Shown piece by piece: positions 14,832-26,800 of a stretch of DNA of 64,000 nt (its first letter is position 1; every line of letters starts with the position of its first letter). The notes under the pieces were generated by a model. That model searched no databases and was not told the DNA's origin. It saw nothing but the letters and a program-made list of their open reading frames with translations. The DNA comes from Bemisia tabaci. Its lineage: Eukaryota > Arthropoda > Insecta > Hemiptera > Aleyrodidae. Position numbers and translations under genes: made by a program. The DNA is taken from assembly GCF_918797505.1 (NCBI RefSeq), contig NC_092795.1, positions 8,279,434 through 8,343,433 of the forward strand. Direction: 5' to 3'.

Positions 14832-17800
14832 GTTGACCAGTGTAATTGATATGTTAATGCAATTCCTCAAACTTTTCCTGGCTTTACCTCTACTTCAGCG
14901 GGTACACGCCCACTTGGAGTTTTAAAATTCGATGTTTTTGATCAATTTTGTATTGCAATGTTCCAAGAAATAAAAGCTTCTTCTCGTGTTAAAGGAAGAC
15001 AGTAGGCATTTTGATAAAAAGACGGAACTGTCTAAAAGATAAGCAGAATAAGCTCCAGATGTCTTTCATGACGGATGAATTTTTTTGGTTCTGTGAGATA
15101 TGAAAGGGTTACATGTTTTCAATTATGCTTTAATTTAGTGCTCGACGATGCTTTTATGACAATTGCGTTCAATTTTCAATTAAAAGTATTGTATGTCACC
15201 TCTGAGATGAAAATTTGGGAAATCAGGCAAAATTAGAGCAAATTTTGGGAAGTGATACACTTGACGGTGGAAATTCGGGTTTAAGCATAACTATTAAGCT
15301 CGACGAGCTATATTTCCTAAGTCTACGCCTAATGAGAGTCAAAATAAAGTTTGGTTTGCCCAAAAATTCACAAAAAAATTTTGGGAGGAAATTGAACCTG
15401 GAATTTGACCCTTATTTGAATTTACCCACCTATGATTTTTCTCTCTTTGGTTTGATCAGTGATGCAGAGGGTGCAACACAAAACTTCGTTGACTTTAAAC
15501 GTAAACAAACTGAAGAAACAGACAGATTCGCACTTTAAAGATCTTCTCATCATGAGATAACGCACTCGCCGCGAAGAGATTAGGCGGCCTGTCAGTTCAC
15601 CTCAGTTTGTTTATGTTTAACGTCGTTGAAGTTTTGCGTTGCGCCCTTTATATCACTATCAAACAAAAGAGAAAGAAACCAAAGGTGTCATTTCCACGGA
15701 GGATGACGTCAAAATTCTGACATTTCAAGGGCGATAACTCGGATAATATTGAACATAGAAAGTTGCGGTTTGGACAGATCTTATTATTTTCAGCTAATCT
15801 ACGAGAATCAAGCATCAAAACAAGATTCTGTGATCAGCGCAACTGACCCATTGCCATTTTCTTCTTCCTTCTTTTTTTAACAAGTCAAAAAAAAACAATG
15901 CATATTATTTACACGCATCTTTATTAGGTAGCAATGCATGCTTTTACAAAGGGAAAAATCTCCTTGACCGAAAAAATGATGCTAAAATGGCTTGACCTCT
16001 TATCCAACACTATGTTGTGAAACTGTTACTTCTTTAAGATTTTGGCCTTATTTACTATTTAATACAATGTATAAATTACAGCCTCATTTAGTTCTTATGC
16101 AATATCTGGCATAATCATGCTGATGTTTTACTAAAAAATGGGACCTTTGACTTCATTTACACTTTCTAAGACTATGAATTGAGCTCAGTTGGTTTCATTC
16201 CATTTGTCCACCACTCGTGAAACCACGAAATGCATGTCCTTTATCCGGAAACACCGCTTTTACACTTTAATGTTTCATTATTAATGGGCTCATGGCATTC
16301 TATTTATCCATTAAATTTTTGGTGCTGTTGACTAATGAAACATAAAATCTTAAAAGTGGTATTTCTGGATAAAGGACATGCCAAAGATCCTCGAACAATG
16401 GGGAAAAGGACTGTTCTTGGTTGTAGTGCAGTAAGAAAATTGGGGATAAGAGATTCTTGATAACTCAGTTAATATTGATCATTCCCTTTGTTTAAGATAC
16501 ACAAATAGCAAACCACACGGAAAACACGACAAACCACACTTGCCAAAAACACAACCAAACATAAGGCAAAACTAAATAAACTTGTTCGTGCAAAGACTTA
16601 CCTAACATGTACATGACGGTGCTGACTAGAAGTGGGAGGAGAGGAGCCATCCTCAAATACAGGATTGTCCATTGAGTAGGACATCGGAGGAGGTGATTTT
16701 GATTTTTTCATTATTGTGAACCGCTTCATTAAGCTCACGCTTCGCTTTTCCATTTTTCCTTTACTCTGTTGACCAAAACCAAACACCAATTAAATCACTC
16801 AGACTTGGGCAATTTATTACACGACAGAAGAGCTTAATTGTGCAGAAAATCATATTAGTCCAGAGTTAGTGGTCACACTGAGAAAATTGGGCAGATGATT
16901 CTGACTGTTATACAACACGAATTATCTGCATTTTTTTAAGTTGCAGCAAGGTAGACGATAGGACAGATTACGCAATCAACGATTTTCAAGATATCTGTAA
17001 GAGCTGGGCTCATACAGGGGTGCAAAGATGCCTGATCTCCCAAACCATGGCGAATGTAAGGGAAATCTTGGGTCATGTGTAAAAAGGATGATTTTTTACT
17101 CCTTTTTAATTTAAAAATACAGTAAATCCCATGACTCTGCTAATTTTTCTATGAGACAGGTACGGCAGATCATGAAAAACGATTGGCTTGTTTGAACTTA
17201 GCAAGAGCTTCATGTTTCCTTTGAAAATTTGTTTTTTTTTCCAGGATTTTTTCAAATAATTTTCAAGAAGTTGGACATTGTTAAGCTATTAGGAACCTTT
17301 CTACATCGATAATTTATGAAAGGTTAATGCACATAGGCTTTTAATGACAGGATCTTGTTCTTTCAAAACTGATTGAACGATCAGATCTTAGCTGTTGGCC
17401 GATATCTATGAGCACTTGTAATATGAAAACATCTGTGCTTACTGAGTCTTGCAGATAGGCACACAGAGAGCTTTCAAAGGAAAAAGCATACCCTGAGGTT
17501 CTTGCCGTTAGTAAGAGGAGAAAAGATAATTACCTTATCAAGAGCTTTGGGTGATGTTAGGATGGAACAGTTAGGAGGTCCGATTACAACCATGCCACCC
17601 AATGAATTGGCTGCCAAAGTGTTATTTTCAATGGACGATGACACTTTTGGTGTGCCTGCAGAATAAAATGTCAAAGATCATTAGGTTCTATGGAGGGAGA
17701 TAGAACTACTTAAAAAACAATGAACTGTAAACTAAAAGTGGTAAAGCCAGTTGTCGAACTTTGAAAACTCATTAGTTCACTCTTTTATTTTAATGGTGGA

Positions 17801-20800
17801 CAATTGTTTTGGAGCTTCGCTTCATCCTCAGATCACACAGTCATTAGATTCACCAGACAAAAGATTAAGCAAAACAACCAGTCAAAATCAAGTTAAAAAC
17901 TGAAGGAGGAAATTGTGGAATTTTTCGAGTTTTTAAACTGGAATTTTTTTAAAATTAATAATGGTGCAAAAAAAAAGTCTCTCAAAATTTGATATTCTTC
18001 GATGGAATAAAGGGGATCAGTGTCACGGGAATAGATTCTGAAGTGGCGAGTAGAGAGAACGCTCCTACTTTAATGCTTGACCAATCTCAAAATTGACCAT
18101 TTTCTTGCTATGTTCGATGGTTTCAGGGAATTTTCGGTTGATCAGTTGGGACAAACTTTCCCATTACGGATGTGTCCTGATTAAGCGGAGTTGACTGCAT
18201 TGTACTTGAGCAGTATCAGTTGGCACGAAACGATAAAAAACTTACCTGAGGAGGAAGATACAGTGGTGAGGGGGGTGTGAGAGGCATCGGAATGCCATAA
18301 GGTTGGAATGGAAGTGGTCGGAGGAGTTGGACTCAAGCACCGTGGCGGTAACTCTGGTGGAGTTGAGGTTGATGTTATTACACTACAACCTGAAATCAGA
18401 AAAAAAATTTCATTCAAAATGCGGCTGTTACCACAAATTTTTTTATTCATTTTTGGTAAAGTACGTAAAAACTAACAAACTAAACAGGGTGTCTAGTATT
18501 TTTTACTTTTGAAAAATCCTGATATTTTGCTGATTTTTCCTGATACTATTTATACAAAATTCCTGATTTTTTCATTTTGAAAATTCCTGATATTTTCCTG
18601 ATTTTTCTCGACTCTGGCACGGTAGGCAAAAAACAGTAAGACTTTCTCCGCTGAGGAGATTCGCCTAAGAAAAATTCCTGATAAAACGTCCAATTTTTCC
18701 GATTTTCCTGATCGGCCAAAATTCCTGATATTTACCGGTTATTCCTGATGCTAGACACCCTGCTAAAGAAAAAGGAATGCCAAGCAAGGCTGGATTTTTC
18801 GTTTGAGACAGGTTTGAATTTTTCACTTTCACAGATTCACTTCATCAATAATAATTTTAGCTCTATTGAGCTCCCAGAAACTTGAATGTCAAGAAAGTCT
18901 TAAAATTACGAACAATAGCTGAGAATGGACTAACGCACAATACCACAAAAAAATCAAGCCACAAAATGTCCGTATGGTTGCTTTTCAACTAATAAGAACC
19001 CTTCACAGCCCCATGGTAAACAAAGGGTAAATGATGTAGACCAAAGACAAAAACAACAAGCTAAAAACCTGTGGCAAGAGTGATTGGATTACCTTGTGGT
19101 TTTCCATTGTGGGTAGACGTCCTGGTATAACTCACGCCTGTTCGAGGTGCAACTGTACTTGGAGTTACGACAACTTGATTCCGACCAAGCCCTCGCAGTT
19201 GTGCTTGCAAAGCAGGTAATGACCTGAAATGAGAAAGTGAACTTTATAAAGTGTGAGACATGACAATTTGACGTAGCCTTTAATTTGGTTCAACGGGACA
19301 AGTACATTGAAAAATAGTGCGAATTTTCATTTCTACTGCTTCACCTTTTTTTTTTTGGTTAGTGAGCTGAAGAAAAATCAAATACACTGGCACATTAAAT
19401 ACACTTTTAGTTGTATGCCCTCATTTGTTAAATATAAAGTGTAGGGACTGTTCAATGAGTTACACATCTAGAATACTGTTTTTTATTACACGATCTAGAC
19501 GCATCAATTGAACTGATTATTTTCTAAAATATGACAGTGCCAAAATTTCAAAAATGGGGTTTTAATGGATTATTTTTGCTAATACCAAGACGCATCTGGC
19601 GGCAAGACCATGTTTAAAATAAAAATTTAAATGAACAAGGGTGGAACAGTTATAGCTAAGTAATAATTTGTCTCAAAATCATGTTCATGGCACTTGCACC
19701 ATACAGAAAATAATCGATTCAATTGATTGCATGAACGCATTGAATTAAAAAAGATTTTATCATGAACGAAGGATTAAAATTAATTTTGCACTACTCATGT
19801 AAAAGAATGAAAACATGAGGAGTAATGGACAAATATTCCAGAAGAGCTCAAAATGGGGTATTTTTCTATTTACACTGATTGGAGGGGCAGAAAGCTACAT
19901 TTTTTTAAACAATGATACGTTATTATATTGATGACTAAAATGCAAAACCATAAATCTCTGTTTGCAACATTGCATATTCCTCCTCCCCTGTCATGATTTT
20001 TTTCTCTCCTCAGAAAAGTAGTCAACGTAATTTCTTGAAGACTTCCTCAATCTTTTTTCCTCGGTCAGCAGAATATTCAGTGTAAGTTTTAGGGTATAAA
20101 GTTGGCTTGTTTTTCTTGGAAAAAATAAAGAAAGAGCAGAAATTTTGAAACACCCCAATGGACAAAGATATTCGGCAATTTGGCCATCGACATCATTTGC
20201 AAATGCTCATGCTGTAATTTTAGAGAGGGTCCTTGTCAACGGATCAGTTGCCCTGTTCACAGAATCATGTTTTGATGCTTGATCATTGTAAATCAGCTAA
20301 AACTGATAAGATCTGTCCAAACAGCAACTTTCTACACTCCATATTAACCAAGATATCACACTTTGAAACATTTGGTTTACGATGTCATCCACCACAGTAG
20401 TGACACCCTTGGTTTCTTCTACCTTGCTTTCATCAATCAGAGAGACACACATTTGCACTGGTTACTCGACATGAAACTTGGATGAAAACAAGGAGGAAGA
20501 AACAAAGGGCTTCACTATCGCGGTGGATAACGTCAGAAACCGAATTTTTCAAAGTACAAAATCTCCGTTAATATTGAATGAAGAAAGTTGAAGGATTTTA
20601 ATATTTTTAGCTAAAATACTGGAATCAAGCATCAAAAAACGATTCTGTGACCAGCGCAACTAACTCATTGCACTACAACTCTACAAAATTCATAATTTAT
20701 GTGACTTCACATCATGCAAACACTCACTTGGCAGGAGCGACATAATTTCCTGGAAACACGCCACTTTTTTGAGTACGGTTTGACGTCCCTTTGTACCACC

Positions 20801-23800
20801 CATCTTGACACCTTTCAGTAACAGTGTACATGTTACCTTTTCGCAGCTCAAGTTCATCCTCTTTCTGCGGTTTATAAGGAAACAATGCTATGTACCTACA
20901 AAAACACAAGAATGTCAATAGTTTTAATTCAAGAGGTCTAAACAACAAAACAACTATAACAGAGTGATATTTAACTCTACTTTTATAATGTATTAGAGTT
21001 ACCTCCAAATCCTAAAATCCTACGATCCATGTAAACATAACCTCATATCAGATCGATTTTTATTTTCTTATTTTTTGTGTGTGATTTTGACATACTTACT
21101 TCTTCCTTGGAGTATGATAAGTTGCAACCTCATAGGGCAAAAATAAGAGACCACTACGAAAAAGTAATCCTCGGTGAGTAGGTAGAATGAAAATGAATGC
21201 CATAAAACTTCAATTCAACAAACATGCATAGGACAATTTTTTGAAGCAGCAAATTTTTTCTTGGTCCCAGAAAACTTTTACATTTTAAGGACTACGTGCA
21301 AAACGGGCCATTTGGGGCTCGAGGCGGATACCTTTGAGACTTGCCCTATTCATTCACCTAACAATGCCTCACCTTTTCCCAAAGTTTCAAGCCCCCCAAA
21401 AATTTTGGGGAGACGCGGCGGGGGTCAAAGTTAAAAACCGGCAAAATTTTCGCGAATTTATTACTCGAAAACCAAGAAGTTTTGGAAAATGCGGTTTAAA
21501 CGAGCGTATTCAGCGTGACGAGAGCTTTCAGAAAATGTATAACATCATAGGGTTTTGTCAACTTCAGCTCGAATTATCGCCTCCGAAGCGCCGGAACGCT
21601 CAAAAAAGACCCCTTATTTTTTCACGTTTGGGCCGATTTAAAAAAAAGCCATTTTTTTATTTTCGTGAAAAACTGATATATTGTTCCTGACTCTCTGTAG
21701 CCCCTCTAGCTCTTTACCGCATGCTGGGGAAATGTTTTGGTCGCGAGTTATGAGAGCGGAAAGGAGCGAAGGTCGGGAAAATCGGCTATTTTAAACTGCG
21801 CGCGCGGCGTTGATCGGAGGGAAAACGTCCCCTCCCACTCAGTTCGGCGAATCACACTCCTCTGCCGACCTCGCATTGTTGCCACATGTCTCCTAATCCG
21901 TCACCGCGCGCAGTTTAAAATAGCCGATTTTCCCGACCTTCGCTCCTTTCCGCTCTCATAACTCGCGACCAAAACATTTCCCCAGCATGCGGTAAAGAGC
22001 TAGAGGGGCTACAGAGAGTCAGGAACAATATATCAGTTTTTCACGAAAATAAAAAAATGGCTTTTTTTTAAATCGGCCCAAACGTGAAAAAATAAGGGGT
22101 CTTTTTTGAGCGTTCCGGCGCTTCGGAGGCGATAATTCGAGCTGAAGTTGACAAAACCCTATGATGTTATACATTTTCTGAAAGCTCTCGTCACGCTGAA
22201 TACGCTCGTTTAAACCGCATTTTCCAAAACTTCTTGGTTTTCGAGTAATAAATTCGCGAAAATTTTGCTGGTTTTTAACTTTGACCCCCCGCCGCGTCTC
22301 CCCAAAATTTTTGGGGGGCTTGAAACTTTGGGAAAAGATGGGGCATTGTTAGGTGAATGAATAGGGCAAGTCTCAAAGGTATCCGCCCCGAGCCCCAAAT
22401 GGCCCGTTTTGCATGTAGTCCTTTGAACTGACTTCTACTTGACCACTTTCGATTTCATGAAGGATTCTTTCGGCTTCAGCACTGTTGTTTCCTGCTAAAG
22501 TAGCATAAATTTACTGAATTCATGAGAACTCTCACACGCAGAATTCAATTTCACTATCGGAAAGAACTTGGAAAAAGCTTTAAACTTACGGAGCAGGTAG
22601 AAATAATGAATGGTGCGCCACATCTGTGCTGGTTGATCTGCGATGACGGTGGCTATTATGCCTGTTCAGTCCTGAAGAATTAGTCTGAAAAAATTTGTCA
22701 AAATTAATTTTATTCCACCAATGCATTGAAACTATGAATTAAGAATCAAATTAAAACAGGCTCACATAAATACCAGAGTCTACTAAAGTAAAATCGAGCT
22801 CTGAACTGATTTTGCTACATTTTAGGATGAAAGAATTTTCCTATGCTCTAACTTTATATAATTTTCACTTATGATTTAATTTTGGAAAATGTCCGTGAAA
22901 ACTTGTTCCAAGTAAAATTTTGTTAGGGAAACATGTGCTATGCTACTTGATGCCTCATTCTGTCTGGCGGTCCAACTTCAAATATGTGACAAAAGGAGAG
23001 CGTTATTCTTACAAAAACTGAATCAGGAGCTGAAGTCCTCTTTAATTTCAACAGTTTATTATTCCACATATCTTACTACTCAGTTTAGAGACAGAAAATA
23101 TTAGTGTTATTTACCTGGTGGGTTGACGGTCTCAATTCTAAAGCATTTTCTTGTGGTGAGCTGACTGGATCTCTAAGAACTTCAGCAGAATGTCTGTAAG
23201 AAAGAATGAAAACAGTTTGTACCCTTCAAAGCAAATAGTAGAATGCACTTTTTTTTCTATCTTGAACAAAAAAGACCTAATCATGAAAGAAAAAAAATGT
23301 TTTTCCACAGCACATAAGTGTCCATATTATTCTAGATTGAGTACCCTACTTGCGAGGGAAGTGGAAATATTATGACCAAAACAATAAAATTTAAAAAATT
23401 ATCGATTATGGTAATGTTGAAATAGACTCTGCGCAGTTTTTCTGGAAATGCATTTTTTTGTCTTCCACATACATCAAGTTGCTTGTTAGTAACCATTGAT
23501 TTCAGATTAAAATTCAAAGTACTGCAACTGTAAAGCTACAATAGGACTGGGAATTTTCCTGGTGTGAGCAATCACAAAATGTGAACAGAAAACTTACTTA
23601 TTAAGCAGTTCTACAAATCACAACGTTTCTATAAACACTGAAACAAATTTCAAGCCTGCAATGCTTCCTTGAGTAACTTTCTGATTAAATTTTAAATTTC
23701 AGTCCAAAATTTACCTTTGATTAGGGTAGTGCTGGGGTGTCAGCTGGGAAGAGAATGCAGTGAAACTGTGCCTATTGATTGGTGATCGATGTGTTGGGGT

Positions 23801-26800
23801 CGAGTCGCTCGAGGAAGGCGATGTGTTGGGTGAGGAAGAGTTCGACGATGTGGTATTCGGAGTCGTGGTCGTTGAGGAACAGGAGGATGGTGATGATGGG
23901 GACGCCAAATCAGACGCTCCTTGCGTGGGCAACACGGAAGGCAATGAAGTTGGCGTTGCCTGCAAAAAAAAAGCCAAAAAAATCAGCCAAGGCTTTTCAT
24001 AATAATTCAGTAGACTCAAAGATGAAACAACAGCATCATGTTGAAATACAGTTAGCTTCAACAGCTCTAAATGTAAATCTCGTTTTTACGACTGTAAATC
24101 CTTGGTATTATGAAACTTAAAACATTCCAAAGTCAGTGACTCAGCAAAAAATCACACAATGTTGGGTTTCTGAAGTGCACTGGGTATAGAGCTTAGCCCT
24201 CGCTTGGATGATCTTGGATTCATTTCCTGGTTAGCAATTCTATTTTGCTACTCACAAGTGCGGGTTGCTGATCAGGAATTGAGGGGGAGTTTGATTTAAG
24301 GGTAAGATCAGCCCTTGAACCCGATAGGAGTAAAATTTCAATCTGCCATTCTCATGGACAAATTTCTGTATTGTACTGTAACTTCGTGTCCTCCTTTAAC
24401 ACTGAATTGAGCTAAAGTGCTCCTAACTAGAGGACGCTACGGAGTATTCTATCAAAATTAGACTTGTCCACCCATCCTATCTTGATGGGCGAATGTCTCT
24501 ATTCCAATGGACAGTTTCATTCGTGGAGAGAAACAATTTATTCTTGGTTAACTTGCTGCTTTGCATGGTGTTTTGGGTTCATCTTTCCCCCTGGCGCCAC
24601 AGCAGTTCCCCCTCCCCCCCAAAAAAACAGAGACTCAGTGGTGCTTTCTCCCGCCAAGGGCTATGCTGATCAAGAGCCTAAGCGTTTATGTAGCTCTGAT
24701 GAGAGCTGACCTCACAGGAGCTTAGCAACAAAAAGCGGTCGCATTGACTGGAAAACGGAGAAATGACAGGCAGAGCCCTTCAATGCAGGTCAATACAACC
24801 GACTTGGCAGGCAACGTTTCAAAGTAATTTAATGATTAACCCTTTGACTCCTGAGTATGTGGTTCAGAGCGCGCACCCCTGGCCTAGGTTAGGAATGAGA
24901 AATCATGCATAATTGACAGCTTTTAGTTTTCTTACCGTCATTCAATTATTTCTCCTCCAAATAGCTTGAAATTTTGTGTGTGTCATGCCGAGGGTATGAG
25001 GAATGAAGATCAGTCATCAAAAGTTAATTTCCAGCACCCAAAAAAATTTTATAATCAAAAAACACTAAAATTTAAGATTTTTTACTTTTTTTTTCTGAAA
25101 AATTATTTATTTATCATCACTCAAGTGGCAAACTATCACCAAAGAAGAAAACATGCGAAAATGCATTCTACATGCTTTAGTAAAAAATTTCAATCTTTGA
25201 ATTAAAAAAAAATCACTTCATAAAAACACTAAATCTAAGACAACAACCGAGGCTTGAAAAAGTTTCCTCAAAATTTTAGTTGGGTGTGATATTTCTGAAA
25301 GCATGGTGCAACACATAGGGTTACTCTACAATCAAGACACTCATAGCGACTTTCTCTCCTCTTTTGAACTCCTAATTTTGTATTTGCACAGACAAGACAT
25401 TTACGGGTGACGGATATCTTCTTTTCAGTAGGCGGAATGAATGTTGGAAAGTGGCGTCCAAGTAGTCTTAGGGGTGTTTCACTTGTCGATGGTTTTCCAC
25501 CTGATGGTCTTCTCTTTGGTCCTTGATGGCTGCTCAATTATCTTCAGTTTGTACTCATAAATAGATACTTTTTTGTTAGTCACTAATTGAAAAAGAACAT
25601 GTGCGTTCAAGATAGAGCTGTCCAGGAGATGAAAAAAAACTTTCTTGTACCATTTGACGGTCCTCCTCACACTCTCAGTGCTGCTCAAAAGTTGGTCAGT
25701 GTGATCTACACCCCCCATATTTTTGTTATAATTCAAAATGCAAACTGGCTTGAGAACAGTATCAGTGATGTGCGCTTTTTTCTTAGGGGGCTCGGCCATG
25801 GAGAACTTATCAATTGTTGACAGCATGTGCACATCTCGTTTGTCAGTGTATTTTAGAGCCATCATCCCATCTGAAAACTTAGCAAAAACTTCTCCTTTTT
25901 GTAGTGGTGGGAAAATAGGCATCCCTTTTCTGTTTTTTTTGACAGTTCCACAAATATTAGATCCTTTTTGCCTCAACAGAACAGCTAGAGTTGGACTGGT
26001 ATAATAATTGTCAACAAATACGTTATACCCTTTTTTGAATAGAGGCTCTAATAAAGTAGTGACAATAGCCCCACTTTTGCCAATATGATACTTATCTGCT
26101 ATTTCAGTCTTAGCACCTAAGTATAACATTATGTCCCAGATATATCCACTGTCACTCTGGCAAAGTTTATAAAATTTGATACCAAAACGGGCTCTCTTCG
26201 TTTTGATGAACTGTTTGAAACTTAGACGTCCTTTGAACAACAAAAGTGACTCATCAATGCTGAGGTTCTGGAAGGGAGTGTACAGATCTTTGAAGCTCTG
26301 TCTTAATTTCTCAAAAGGAGCACGGATTTTATACATACGGTCATTCTTCGGTTGCTCATTGTTTGAAGAGAAGTGTAAAAATTTTAAAATGGCTAGAAAT
26401 CTGTCCCGTGACATCAATTTGGAGAAAATTGGTACATTCAAGATATCCCTGGTTGACCAACAATCCCGGATATCATTCAATCCATGCACTGACACCAGCA
26501 ACCAGACACCAAAAAATAAATATAGTTCATCCACAGTCAGATCTGTCCACTTAGCGAAGGAAGAATACCGACCAACGCGGCCCATCGCCTCACCAGCATA
26601 ATCTACAAAGTTGTTTGTCTCAGTGACAATCAATACCATGAGATCTTCATTAAAAAACTCTTTGAAGAAGTCAAGCTCCCTGTTTTCACATGTCAAATTG
26701 GAATTATATCCGACATTTACCTGGGTGAATGGATGGGGAGAGGGCCTTCGCTTTTTAGACTTCCATTTGATATTGGCAGTATCGAAGTTGAACTCATCAT

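Larger units (their letters stand above)
12857..15851. mobile_element. 3 kb element with about 170 bp inverted ends, in POSH intron 16
   Basis: The left arm starts GGGTCAGTTGCGCTGG and runs to about 13030. The right arm (about 15685-15851) is its inverted complement, ending CAGCGCAACTGACCC. The same arms, with a much shorter middle, form the element at 20241-20670. Inside are a pyrimidine-rich tandem repeat, a roughly 130 bp satellite, a 33 A run (14798-14830) and a hairpin. No transposase is recognisable, so it is non-autonomous or a nest of several elements. Confidence 0.65.

Noticed and set aside
21334..22398. ORFs in both arms of the intronic foldback (118, 74 and 62 aa)
   Set aside because: They mirror each other across the inverted repeat and resemble no protein.
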